Notes under the pieces: model-generated
Seen by the model: only the letters and a program-made list of their open reading frames with translations
Database searches by the model: none
Told to the model about the DNA's origin: nothing
Position numbers and translations under genes: made by a program
Shown here: piece after piece, positions 1 through 14,100 of the stretch
Numbering within the stretch: position 1 is the first letter of the stretch
Layout of the letters: the number at the start of each line of letters is the position of its first letter
Origin: Stichopus chloronotus
Taxonomy: Eukaryota > Echinodermata > Holothuroidea > Aspidochirotida > Stichopodidae
DNA: 64,000 bases
Assembly (NCBI GenBank): GCA_021234535.1
Contig: CM037836.1
Coordinates: 26,340,769 to 26,404,768, forward strand
Reading direction: 5' to 3'

Positions 1-3000
1 TGCAAGACTCAGTACTGTGAAAATTATCTGCCAGTTACAAACGGAATTGATTGGATTAATAGAGCTTTGTAGGTTCCCGATATTTGTGGTCGTGTTCCAC
101 ATGCACGTGTTTTATGGAGTCCATGGGTTATTTACAAGTCACACTGAAATAGATTCACGGCTGAATGGACTAAGTGACGTCAGTATGCCCTCTTTCAATT
201 ATGACATCCCTAGAAATTGATGCCTTTCAAGTAATCTAAACAAGGGGTGGCAGGAACAGCTGATACGTCTTTCACAGACAAGAATAGGGTTTTAGTGTAC
301 TCTGTTTTTGGATTTTACAAGATCGTAGTCGTAAAGAAGATATTTATAGCCTCCAAACTTGAAATGAATAGCTGGTATTATGAGTGTTCAAAGATCACTT
401 GCAAGCTGCTTTTGTACGCGTTTGGATGCCTTCACCAATGTTCTAGATACAAATTGTCAGATTTACAGAAATTGTTCAGCCGTTCACACTGTTAACTGAA
501 AGAGTTGTAATCATCTGGTTCCATGACATTCCATTTTGATATTGTGATTTGCTTAGAATGCTCTCGATTAATCTAGTTTCATTTGGTCGAGAGTGAAGTT
601 TTCAGTCTCTCTCCTCCTGTAAGATAAATGATGTCTATAACATAGTCAATATACATTACAACTTTGTTGAAACTGTTCCAGACATTGTTAAATATTTGCT
701 CGACAAAAGGAGTACCAATTAAAAAAGTAATAATCAGGGGCGGGGAGAGACAAACATAGGAAACGTCAGCTGGTTTGATAGATTTCTAATGAGGAATTAG
801 GTCAAATGATGTAAAAACATGTACTGTATTTTGTGTTAGGAACTTTGAACCTTCTACGTTGATTTTTTTGTCCTCCCTCTCTCTTTGTTAAATCTCCTCG
901 AAGAGGAGGATTCTGTGGTCACCAATCATCAGTTAACACTATGGAGACCCCTGGTTTGAGAACATTTTAACCTCTAATAACAACACTATGAATTTACAGG
1001 AAACTGAATCCTTTAAAGCTGGAATACGAGTGGAAAATTTGTCAGTGAAAGTCAAGTACCACACGATATGTCATAGCCACTAAAAAATGACATTGTTTAA
1101 GCCCTATTTTTGCTTAGATGTGTATTCATATCCATTCTCAATTTGCCTGTTTGATTACAAGTAATGGTGATTGACTGCTATGCTTTCTTGAGTAATTTGA
1201 ATTTTTAGGGCCAAGAAAAAGTGTTGAGACAATTTTCATATTCAAATATCTGGAAGCTGAGTTCACAGTTCTCTTTCAGGTTTTGTTTCATGTGATCTTT
1301 TCCTAGAGATACTTTCTTTTTCCTGAAATACAGACAAAGGAAAAAGGTAGACAACAAGGCGATTACCAGCACAACTCATATTCCAGTTTATAATGAGCTG
1401 CTCCAACATATTGTGCCTCAGTGTAGAGAGAATGTGGATGCAACCCTGTTGTACCATCTAGTCTCATGATCTAAATTCTCAGGAATGATGTAACTCCCTT
1501 GCGCTCCACCTCCTTCCCGACATCCCCCCCTCTCACTTTTCCCTTTCATCACACTTCTCTTTAACTTATGTCCCTTTTTGGATTGCTTCACGAATCCCAT
1601 GCATGGTTTAGATCCGCGTAATGCGTGAGCATTGCTTGCGTGTCCAAGTCAATTGTCAGTGAACAATGCAGAACAATGCGGAAGTGACATTATGAATTCT
1701 GAGGTGCTTGGTTCATAAGACAATCTGTTGTCTTTTCTGTTCATTCTTTAATCTTCCCTTTGTACTTACCATTCCTGCCATTCCAACTCTTGAAAAATTA
1801 CCCATGATGATCAAAATGTCAAGCCAACTTACTTCAACAGTTCACACATCCAGATGTCTTTCTTTTCTTTGTTTTTTTTTTTCCAGTGGCTTTGAATATG
1901 ATAAACCAATGACACCTGTAAAATAGTACCTTTGTGGTCTCTGTCAACATATTTTTAGCATCATGTAGACCTCTCGAAAGCTGCAATACTAGAGTACATC
2001 TCTCGCACTTGCTTGTGCCATTGCCAAAATTAAGGCGCAGTATAAAACAACAGAAGCAGTGGTTGTCATTGTTGTCAGGATGACTCATTCATACTTAAAG
2101 CAGCCAAACGTGTAGTTGAAGAAGTGCATCGTTCATCGGGCAGGCCACGTAGTGTTATAACTCCTGATCTGTCAGAACTGAGAAGAGATCAGTTTGTTTC
2201 TTCCCACATTTTGTGGTGAGTGTATTCAAAATACCCTGGCCTCAGTTTACACCGATATTAATGCTATTGTCCGGTGTGTTTCCTTTTGGGAATATTACCT
2301 GTGTAACTGACAGTTTTGGAGGTAACCCTGCTGGAATGGATATTAGAGCACAGATTTAGAACTTTTTCCCCAATTACCACTCTAACCGGATCCACAGGAT
2401 GTATTATGTTTCTTTACATCCTTATATAAGTGCCCTCTTCACCTAAACACAATAATTCGCTATTTCCTGTGTAAAAATTCCATAAATAAGCAACGTACAC
2501 ATTCATTTGCAAGCTGAGTCAGGCATTGCGCATGTTTTTCCCCCCTGATAGGTCGTTCTGTTTTTCCAAGTAAATATATACGTTCAGTGCTCACTTTTGC
2601 CATGTCATAACACAACATGTTTTATCAGCCTTCAGAGCTAAACACTTAAAATAACACTTCCCTTCCAGTTTTGTCAATATTGATGTAAAAATTTTTGTGC
2701 CCACGATATGATAAGTATCGTACAGTTACACTACCATCCCCTGACTTTCTTTGGTGAGCTTTTGATGTGAAGAATAACTATGAAGTGAGCAACAAGACTG
2801 TTGCCATTCAGAAATATATCCAATGGTGGTAGAATTCTGGTTTATGATGTGGCATTTTGTGTGTTGTTGCCAAATTATTGACTTCCCTAGCTGCAGTAGC
2901 TTCAAAATATAGTCCACCTTGATCAGATTAAGGTTTTCCCCAATTGTCCTTTAGTATTTACAGACAATGGATCGTCTCACGAATCGTGTGAACGCCTCAG

Positions 3001-5018
3001 AGTGTGCACTGTGTAGTTCCACGTACTGTGTGTACGATACCTGCATGCAAAGGTCAGCTGTCAGTGACAAGTGCATGGATTCGCAGTGAACGCTTCTTTA
3101 AACTCCGGAAGTGATGTACCAAATTCTGAGGCGCTCAATTCATGAGAGATAATGAGACGATCCATTGCCTTTGATGTTGATTGGCAAATATTTACAAGAA
3201 CCAAATAGATTCATTGATGTTTCATTCTCTGATGAACCTACTAATTTGGTAAAGTATGAATCATGTGCACAATCACAATTATCACAAAGACGATATTTAA
3301 AGTACTTTCGTCCCTCACTTACCTGTCTCCACATTACTGTTGCACGTCCCACTACCATGGCCAAAACTAGTGACAAAATTCATCGCTGCTGTCCTAACCC
3401 AAGGAGGAGTAGCACCTCCTTGCTAAGTGATCACAAAAATTTTAGTTGGTGGAGATTCCTCCATTAGGTGTTTCACATCTGTTTTGAAAAAATGCAGAAT
3501 ATTGTGGGTTTCTCAAGTGTCAAATAGAGATGTATTCTGTTATAAGATTTAAAGATTATTATAAACTCTTATATATGGAATGTGATTTTAAAAGGCCAGA
3601 GAAGTCTAGAGTACCATAAAACCCAAAATGCCAGTTTCAGCTGTGGTACAGTAGTTACCTTACTGCTGGCCGTGCAGTGTTGAACATTTATAAACCTTTA
3701 GATTGCGTTTAATAGTTTGCTTCATAATTTTGTGTTAAGTAAGGATTCATGTTTTTTTAACATAAAACAAGAAAGTAAAACATGGCAAAATGCTCTAAAT
3801 GTTCTGCAGTCTGTTTTTTTTTTATTTTGTTAACTGATAGTGTGGTTAAGATGGAAATTAAATTTACTGACATGATAGTGTGACTTGTTTTGTTACCTAG
3901 AGTTATTATGGAATGTCTTTCATTAGCGCTACTGCTTGTGCTGTGTTCATGGTTCTCCCAGAAAAACTTTTACTTTCTTTCGTTTCTCTTGGATCTCCAT
4001 TTCTAAGTCACTGTTCAGTATTGTACTACTACCATGCTTGTTTCTAGTGCATTCTCAAACAAAGAAATCTAAGCCAAATCAGAGATGCTTTGTTGTTATG
4101 CTGACATTTCAGTTCGAAAACAATAGTTTGATTTATGCGTCGATAATCACTTCCGTGAAGAAAACAAAGGACAAGAAACAATGGGAGGCGGTTGTACCTG
4201 TCAAAGAGTGATCAGTGTTTTCCTGTAAATATGCATGAATGTAGTGAGTGTTCGTTAAACCATGGAGATGTTTTCATACACAGTGAAACAAAACATTTTC
4301 AAAGGATTGTGGTAGAACTAGTGCATATTGAAGTGTCTGGATTCTGGAGTGATCTACCAATCATGATACTGTTTGTTTTTGTCTTTGTCATTGTGTTGGC
4401 TTGTACGTTAACCTTTTTAAGATAAAATTTGGTTCGTTGATTGAAGCAGCTTTTGTAGCAGTGATATCAGATATGAAAGCTTAGTACAATAAAGAATATG
4501 AAATTCTGAGAACTAGTACTAGTTATTTTTAGGGTCCTGAAAGCAGAGGGAGCAATGCTGGATGAACGTCTGACCTACTGTAGAACACATGTCGAGGAAT
4601 GAAAAAAAAAAAAAAAACTTGTAAATGACTTCTCTTTTATATGAAAATTCTTAAGACATCATATCAAAATTGTGAGTTCAATTAGTGCTCTCTGTTAGCA
4701 CTATTGCTTCAGACACAGAAGTGTGCCCCCGTAAGTGCTAATTCGGGGGGTAGTTCCCATGTGCAACCATTCATACCATTCAGAGTATGTTCATACTTAC
4801 AGTTGAGAACATATCTAGCTAAAAGGTTTGTTAAAAATGGCCCACATGGACATCGAAATCACTTTGAAGAAGTTGGTGAGGGACGGTATCATGGTTGGGA
4901 GAGCATAAGCCACCGATACTGCTTTGTGTCTCCTACACATGTTTGGATCATGCACCAAAAAGGATTTGACAATGTTTGTTCTCGATTCTTTTCTTGCAAT
5001 CTTGAAGAAGAGGCTTAG
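1..5018 (+). other. ELL intron or upstream region, no exon recognised
   Basis: No stretch here matches the ELL N-terminal domain that should precede the exon at 5019, and the small open frames have no recognisable product. The segment is therefore most likely one large ELL intron. It contains a diverged pair of repeats (about 1600-1720 and 3035-3160), a half-copy of a foldback repeat near 3310-3365, an A15 run near 4602, and a consensus cAMP-response-element octamer TGACGTCA at 175-182 of unknown significance. Confidence 0.5.
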
Positions 5019-5136
5019 AGCAGCTAGATTCTATTGGTGCTATACAAACCAGGATCAGCGTACATGCAACGGATGAAGTGTACAAGACAACTCAAGAACG
5101 TATGAAGCTAGCTGATGAGAACATGAAGAAAGTCAG
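5019..5136 (+). CDS. ELL: ELL exon a (end of N-terminal ELL domain)
   Basis: Encodes LDSIGAIQTRISVHATDE and then MKLADENMKKVR, aligning with human LDCLGSIQDKITVCATDD and the following basic/acidic helix. The acceptor is placed after TTAG at 5015-5018 because this gives a split E codon in phase with the family's GExHLD or GExxLD. AG at 5019-5020 and CAG at 5021-5023 are possible alternatives that shift the start by 2-5 nt. The donor is GTAGGA at 5137 and the exon ends in phase 2. Confidence 0.88.
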
Positions 5137-8100
5137 GTAGGAGCCAGGAGGAGCATCTTTGAAGAAATTTTGGTTGGTGAAAGGGGAGGAAGCTAGGGTG
5201 GAGGGGGGGGGAGAATAAATTAGTTCCCTGAAATTGCCTGTCAGTCCGTGTCTGGGTAATCTAAATTTGTACCCAGGGATCTGTGGATTGTTTGGTTACT
5301 TGCCAGATCTGAGTCATGACCATACAAATGCTCCTGCCCAGGCTAATACCCCCAGACAGAGATTAATCCCTAAAATAGCCCTCAATGGGTGTTATTCCCC
5401 CTGGAAATAGCCTCCCAAGGGTGTTATTTCACCTGGTGGTAAAAGACCAGGGGGTGTATATTCAGGGGTTTCTTATCCATGGGGTACAGTAATTGTCCAG
5501 CAACTGTCTGAATATTGCAGTACAAGAATTTTTCTTACTTGTTTTGCAAAGTGTACATGTTGATGTTTAAGAACAGTTATTTGACATTCCAGGGATCATT
5601 TGACACTGTATATGTCCTTTAGAGAATTTGCTATAATGTTTTTGTTTCATTTTTGATGCATGGTTAATATAGGAAAAGAAACAAACATAAGTGACTTATT
5701 TGGTGACATTGCAATATACATTCATGTTCATAATATAAAATGAGGTCCCCTACATAAAAATAAAGTTATGATTTCAGAATGTGGTTTTCATCTTATGGTG
5801 CACGCAAATCGTGACTGCATATTATCAACACAATCACCTTTGGCTTGAATGTTTGGACCTCAGAGTAACTGTAGCATTGTATTGTAAAATATTGCTTTAT
5901 GTACCATCTTCAGGTCCTACCATCTTTACACAGTGTATTGTAAATATGGCTGGTAGGTTTGTCAATGAACCCTTTACCTCCGCTCTTCTTACACCAGTAC
6001 TCAAGAGGTCAGCCAGGTCAACTTGAAACCTGGACGGAAGGTCAAGATAAACTCACGGACGTCGTATGCAAAGAAAGTCATATCAGCTCCACCGTCGTCA
6101 ACATCATCTTCATCGGGACCGCCACCCTCATCTCTGCCCTCTGCCCCTCCACGGACCACTTCTACCCTCACAACCTCCAGTTCTTCCCAAGTGACTAAAC
6201 CACGTGCAATACCTTCCAAGACTAGTGCCAAACCACCCTCAACCTTTTCCAATAACTCCAAGACCACACAAAGCAACAAACCCAGTGGACCTCCTCCGCC
6301 TCCTCGGAAGTCTGCAGTGTACAATAAGTCCTGCAGGTAAGTCTCACCTGTGTGGTTATCTGATAGAGATGATAAAGCAACAAATGTTACATATTAAAAA
6401 ATAAAAAGTATTTAAATGAATCCTCTTTTTCTTCCATATGCCCTTTCCTGATCGAACTGACCCCTGTGTATCATTTTTATTGGCTACACCTCTCAAGACC
6501 CAACCTTCATGTCACTGGCCATTTTATGTGTCCGTCACACAGCGGATTATCCTGACAGTATCTGCAAAATTTTTTATATGACATTCATTTTGTATAACAA
6601 GCAGTTGTGATGCCCTCTTTAGTGGTTACCAGCAAGTCATAGTGAAGGACACTAGTAGGGATTACCACGGGTGCTCAGATAGGGACCCTTACTTTAAAAC
6701 AACCTTCAGGGGGTAGGTCCTGAACGGTCGTCATCTTAAAAATATTGAATGTAAACGACGCAAACAGTCATATTTGACCCAGATGGTTTGATTTACTCTG
6801 TCTGTTTCAGTATAAGTATCAAATATTTTTACCGTAAATATTTGGAATCATTCTTGTGAGCTTTCCCTATAAACGCAGATTTTGTTGCAGTATTTGGTCT
6901 GTCTTCGTGTAAAATCATGCTGAATTGTTACATTGAAAACAGTGACTCTATGCTTATTGGGTAAATTGTGACTGGAGGTATTTGACGCTCCCCCCTCATT
7001 TTCTCTCTTTTTTTTTTTTTCGACAGAGAGAGAATCATCCACCTTCTTGCCTTGAAACCCTACAAGAAACCTGAAATTATATTTCGCCTTAGATCCGATG
7101 GAATCAGTGAAAAGGAAAAGCAGAGCATAGCTGTGGTATTACAGGAGGTAACTATATCATATTCGTTTGTCGGTTTTAGGAGACGGTTGCACATATGATA
7201 TGCTGCCAGTACTCCACCTGTTAGAGATTCCTGGAAAGATCTGTTGGCTTCTTTGAATGGTCTACTGCTTTTGTGGCTTTGGATCTCACTGAACCATGTA
7301 ACACATGTGAGCATCAGTAGAATATGCCTTTTGTGAAAGTAAAGTAGCATTTTATGGTCAGCAATGGATTGACCAAATCAAGCTTACAGACAATTTGTAA
7401 ATAATTCATCAGGCCTACATATGAATGTATCTTTGAGAGGGGGTGCGCTGATATTATAACACTGAAGGCAAGGGAATGCATATTGCAAAGTCAATGCATA
7501 TGCAAGGTCAATGCATAGGCAAGGTCAATGCATATGCAAGGTCAATGCATATGCAAGGTCAAAGCATATGCAGCGAAGCTGTTGTTGCTGTTCATTGGCT
7601 TGTTTCCTCTCTAAAGCTTTAATTCCATTTAATTGGACTTTAACATGTCCTCGAATGGTAAACGTAAATTTTGGCAACCCGTAACAATCTAGCTGACAAT
7701 TTCCACCAATTTGGAGGTACCTTTCTGCATATTTTCATCCATATGTCAAGTACCATCATGTACAGACACATCTGTACGGCATATACAATCAGTTAAATAG
7801 AGCTTAAATTTCTTGTCACACAGGTGTTATAAATAGACCTACTTAGGTTTATATGTCAATTAAAATTAGACAGAAAAAAAAACAGTATGTATGTAATGAA
7901 TCAAGAAAGATAACGAAAGGCAATAACGACTGAAGACCTCCGTCTGTTGCGATTCATTTCCTGATCGTCAAGATATGAAAGTGTTCAACATGATACTGTC
8001 TTTGCTCAAAAGGACTTAACAAGTGGCAATGATTTGCAAACACTTCAAAGGACTTATGGAAATGTCACCAAAGAGAATGTTCGTGGCTAATAAATAACTT

Positions 8101-11100
8101 GACATCTGTTGCACACCAGTTGTGGTCTAAGTGAAATAAACATGCAAAGACATGTTCTTAGTTGGTAACACAGATGAAAGTTTGCAGTGACAAGAGGATT
8201 GAAAGAAAAGTTAATTTGCTCTGATCCAGTATTACAAAATGTTTTTAAACAGTTGTTCTATGTTAGTTTGAGCTTATTTGACGTAAGTTTGAGCCTATTT
8301 CCCAGTTTATTCAATGAAATATATGTAATTTTCACATTAAAGAAATAGGAATAAATGGTAGAGTCAAGAAGGCTGTGTGAAATTTCAAACTTTCTTTTGT
8401 TGAAAATTTTTTTTTGTCTGCGTGAATGGTTTGTTGTGAAAGCTGGCCACCATGTAGATTTGTTCGGTACATACTGTGCAGGATGTTACCTTTTCCTCAT
8501 TCTCAGGTCGGCACAATGATGAAAGATAACTCGTACGTCTTGAACAGAAACCTCTACACACAAGTTCAAGAGGACTGGCCCCTGTATTCTGAAGATGACA
8601 GAAGGACTTTGAAAAAGTAAGCCTCGCTTGTGGCCAAAGCAATATGGAGGCCTCTGGTCTAAGATGGCTGATGTCATCTTTTTTCAGTGACAGGCAGTCA
8701 CAGTTCCTCTGCCTTTGTCATATTTTAATTAGTATGGTTGATGTAGCATGCAAGCCGATGCTGTCATAAGAATGAACAGGATGCTCCTGTGTGGGAGTGA
8801 CATCTGTCAGGGTTAAATGGTAACTGTTTATAACGAGCCTTCCGTTATATCTGCATATATACAGATAACAACCAGCTTTACCGGTCGATAACCAGCTTTA
8901 TCATTCATAGGGTTTCGTTATTATGTGTATGTACAGTATATGTATGAGATTGAGCACAGTAAATTTGTAACAGATAAGACTTAAGAAATATTTTTGTTGC
9001 GGAGGATGTACCATCCTTGAAGTGCTTGCTTTGCGATACTGAAAGTGTACTCAAATATGTCGTATCTAAACTGAAACATAACACACAAAATCAGACTGCT
9101 AACGAAACCTTTCAGACTGCAAGCATTAAGTCGATTCTGTGCGTATGTTATGAAAATCATGATTTACATCTTTGAGTACAAGTGACTGTTTGAAATGGAG
9201 AAGGTGGTATGAAATTGTATGAGGCATACATTTCATCCATGAACAATTTGATCTTATTTGCATGTAGTTTAGAAAAGTACTTAAAGGGAAACAGGGCGTT
9301 TAGAATACACCAAAATGACATACAAAAGAAATAGCTTTAGTCATTGTTAAACCCTTCAGTCTCATCAAAAAACATCTGCCGAAGCTTCATCTCCCCAAAA
9401 CATTATGCATGTGTGAGTAACGGAAGATGCATTATTTGAATTTTGAAAAGTTTGGGTGAACAAATTAGTATTGAGCAACAAATAACTGGGTTTGTATCCG
9501 AGAGAAACGTATTTCTTGAAAAGAAGACTACTGTCCTTCCTTATTTTGAATAATCTATCATTCTGCACCGACAAACATTGGTTTTAAGAGTATGGATGTT
9601 TTCTGAAAAACAAACGCCCTATTTCCCTTTAATTGAAAGTAACCAGGTTGTTATTTTTCTTTGGAGCCACACTCTCAGTAGGATTGTATATTTACTGTAA
9701 CCTATGCTTATACTTATACTAACACTGAGCTTAGGATAGGTTTGGTTGTGCCAAGTCAAATGTTAGGTGCTCTTTGTTGTTTCTTAGAAAAATCTTACAG
9801 GTAGATGGGCAAAACATAGTGTGCAACTTAATATGTACGAATTTGGGGCATTCATTGTCTCAAGTCCCAAATTTACTTTTGAAGACATTTGTCACTAGCT
9901 TTGTGACAAATTTTCCCCATGTATATGACTTACCAACTACATATTTTCCTGGTTATTGATACTAGTCATTCAGATGTGGTGTGGTCAAAATGATACAACC
10001 TGTGCATCAACATTAACATACTTCTACTGTGGTCTGTCAGTGTAATTCTTCATTTCCCCCATCTTTTCTTTTGGATAAATTTGGTTTAACCCCTACTGTT
10101 TAGATCTGATCAGAAACAAAGATTTTGCTGTTATTTTTGTTACAGGAGGTTAGAGCAGCTGAGAACAAAAGAATCCCCAATTCGGTCACAATCTTCCCCT
10201 TCCCCTGTTAAAGGTGACATCGATGCCAGTACAGTTAAAAGGGTGAGTGGTATCAGAGCAGTCTGATTTCATGTCACTGACGTATTTTTATGTCATCTGT
10301 TTTTGATTCCTTGCTGTAGGCAGGGGAATCTATGCAGTCATGATGTCGTGTGTGGGTATGTATGTATGTGTGTGTGTATGTGTGTGTGTGTGACGGTTGC
10401 TGGTAAACACTCTATCTCAAGAAGGGTAACTCTGAGTATTTTCATTTTTGGCATGTAGGTTGCCCATTTTGAGTAGATGATCCCTATTGTTTTTGGTGTC
10501 CAAATCTTGCATATTAATGAGGTTATGGGGTAAAACATAAAAAATTTTAAAACTGCCATAGTTCCTTATCCATGGGTCAGATTTGTTTTAAACTTGATAA
10601 GGTTGTCTGTTATTAACAAGTTCACAACCCTGTGAAATTTGATGCTTATCAATAGAGAGGAAGGGATAAAACAATAATAATAGCCTAAACACCATTATTG
10701 TCGTTATTATAAACTACCATACAAATATGTATTGATCTACATTGTGCAATAGCAGGTGTTTATTCTCTCGCACACAGTTAACTCAATGGGATTGCTCCCT
10801 ACACTACTGCATTTGTAACTTAGTGAGTAACTTCTAGTGTGGGGGGCTAATAAGTTGTCCAGAGAGAGAGTCTTGGTGTGGGAGGTCATGGGGTCATATA
10901 GAAAAGCATGTTATGGAATGTTAATGGGTTTATGAAAAAAATGAAGAAAATAAAAAAAACATCTGTTCTGTCATTTATTTGGATAATATCAATATCCAGA
11001 GGAACAACTGGTAGCAGAACAAGGTTTCTTAACAATCAAATTGGAGTGCTTTCAATCATATTTCACAATGTCGGAAAAGATGGAGGAAGCAAAAATATTG

Positions 11101-14100
11101 CGGAGGAGTCATTACTTAGGGTCAACTTACCAGGACTTTGAGTGTTTTAAAAGCTACTTGTAACAAGGAAGAAATTATCCTGGTGGTTTACGAAGAATTT
11201 TGAGGTAAATATGGTAGACAAGCTGAGTTCAGATGAGGTAAGGTTGAGTTATTTGATTCAACTAACAACAGGCAAGACTAGAAGCAGCATTGATTACTTG
11301 TGTGTTTCTTGGAGCTCAGAGATAATGTTGACTGATTTCAAACCGTACTCATACTGTACTTGATGTGTGGGTTGTATGGCCTGGGTAGGTGATCCCTATT
11401 GCTTTTGGTGGACATCAAATGTCGTAGTCATTTTAGGTCACCAAAATAAAGGTCATTTTGGGTTAAAGGCTTGTGGTGTATCAAGAAAAGTAACTGCAGT
11501 TGATCTTATACTTGTGATTTGAATAATTCATGTTTGTTGTAATATAACCATGTAGCAAGGAATCACAAAGCCTTTTGGCTTTCTGGTTTTTTTATGTTTT
11601 ATTTTCTGTGAAGACAGCTGTCAGCAAAGGGCTTGTGAAAAATTCTTGTCAGTTGTGGTAGTGCTCTGATTGTTGTTAGTGAGCCATGATGATTTGTCGA
11701 AGATCAAAGAATGGAATGTTGTTACCTGTGGTCAGTGGTAACAGCACTCTTAAAAGGAATCACTCCTTGTTCATTGACGTGTACTGCTTCAATGTTTCTG
11801 CACGTAGGTGCTGCAAATGAGATCATTTAGTTGATGTGTAATGATGAGGTTGGACTGAGTCTCATATTTACAAATTGAATGGACATTCCACGATCATCAC
11901 ATTTCTTACATTTTTCTATTTGTTTTGTTTGCTGTTAATTTATTTTTTCCTTTTTCTTTCCCTTTTTTCATGTTCACCTGTAAATCACAGAAAAGAATAA
12001 TCTTGCCAGAAGTGATCGATTACACAGCACCGAAGAAAGCCCGTATTGCTCACAACAGAGCCCATCAACCATCCGAAGGGAAGATCAGCCCTGCCCAGTC
12101 AAATTCCTCTCAACCTCCCACCCCTCAGAGTGGCTCATACCAGCCCTCTGTGTCATCCCCCTCCATCAGTACTACTAAGTATTCTCCAGACAGTAGTAAT
12201 TCCAGTGATCTTGCCCCCTCAACCAAAACCATTCCAAAGAGTGCTGGGGATGCAACATACGAAAATCCTTACTCTGCTCCTGCCGACAAGAAAGACCATC
12301 AGGGGACTCCATCGCCTGCTGGTCAGGTGTCCAGTAGTGCCCCGGAATATATCACGTGAGTGGCTGTCGTATAATAATAAAATATTACATGAGTCTCTTT
12401 AACAGTAAAATTTCAAAGTCCATCCATCTCCTAGGTTGATCCCTTCACTTTTAAGAACGTATGCTGTCCAAATTAAATATGGATGTTGTCTACAACCTGT
12501 GGCGCTATTGATCAGCTGTACAGTTGTGGCTTGTCACTGACTGGTACAGATATTCCTACAGACTCACAACAAATAACAACAGAAAGCCAGGAACCATCAT
12601 GAAGTGTTATCAATGGAACGTAAACATGATTTTCTTTCTATGCATCTCTTTTTTAAACAGAGAATTTCCACCAATAACATCAAAAGGTCAACGAATAGAA
12701 TACAAAAAGCATTTTTACAAGGAATATCCAGAGTATGAGAGAATCAGCAAAGACATCATGAGAGTAACGCAGGTCTTCACCGACCTGAAGAACAGACTCG
12801 CTAACGCCAAGGTCGGAAGTTTAGAACATGAAGAGATTGAAGAAAAAATCTTAGCTGAAAATAAAAAAGTACAAGAAGTAAGTACAAATTGGTGACATAG
12901 AATGTGCTTAATTTTTCATACAGTGGGTTTTCAGTGAAAGTAATGTTTATCCCCATGCCCTTTGAGGAATCTTCTGTACCCTGAGGCATTGATGAGACCT
13001 TGCCAGAGAGACAGAAGAATAACTGTAAGTTGCTTCTTAACTTGTTTACATGCACTGACAATGACCATGTAGCAGTTGGGCGACGTCATTGTATGGTGGT
13101 TCGAGCCCTCGCCGTGTGCAGCAAGTTTGGTGTTTGTCTAGTTTACCAGCAGACGTAACAGAAGTTGGTTGTAAAGGGACAATTTGTAATGCTGTTAGTA
13201 GCAATGCCCCAGAAAAGCTGGATGAGAAATAGTTTTAATTGTAATATGTCAATGACAATGTAAGGGCATCTTAAATGAAAGGTGAGATTTGGTTTCAACA
13301 TTCACTTTAAACCCTATTTCAATATCTTGTTCATAATTCAGGATATTGTTGAATTACTTCACTCGTCACTTACTTGTCTCAACACAACAAATGCACTCCC
13401 ATCTAATGTGCCAAGAGTACCAGTATCCTTCTCCCTCTGGTGCTGTCTGATCTAATACCTCACTAGCACCTCCTTCCCTTTCTGCCATCTCCTTCTGCCA
13501 TCCTGGCAAATCGGTGCGTGCATCAAGGTGCATCTACCTTGCCAGTCCTTCTGGCATGGTAGATGGGAGTGCACTTGTTGTGTTGAGACAGGAAATGAGG
13601 AGTGAAGAAAATAACCCAACCAGGTGAGTTTTCGAATTTTGAAGAAAGACTGCTCTGGTCAAGACAGATTTCCATGGTCCTCAGATGTTGTGTAACACTA
13701 GGCCTGCAAATTGGCTGTAAAAAATCTTTCTTGACCTTTGAAATTAAAGTGCGTATTTCAACTTAAAACTGGTCACCAGTGAAAAAGTAAATTGAGTTTA
13801 TCACAGAGGGAACCTAAAATGTTTTTGAAGTAATGCTCACAACTTTTAAAATATTGCAATGGGTTTTCTGACAATTGACGTGATCCTTAATTGACAGAGA
13901 ATTTTTCACTGCATGCAGACCAAACCCGTGTCATTATCTCGTCCCCGACTGACAATATTACAGTTTGAGGAAAGATTTCTCTGGTCAAGAAAGAATTCCG
14001 TTTATTTCAAGGTTGCCAAAACCCTCTCTGTAACAGTGGCAAATTATTGCAAGAAGTCTTTTCTTTGAAATTAAAACTCTCATTTAAACTTGAAATTTGA

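Noticed and set aside
175..182. Consensus CRE octamer TGACGTCA
   Set aside because: A single 8-bp match in 64 kb is expected by chance, and no promoter context is visible.
4192..4425. 77-aa frame with a hydrophobic IMILFVFVFVIVLACTLTF segment
   Set aside because: T-rich DNA readily encodes hydrophobic runs. There are no splice signals in phase with ELL and no recognised domain.
6001..6324. 107-aa minus-strand frame
   Set aside because: It is the antisense shadow of the Pro/Ser-rich ELL exon.
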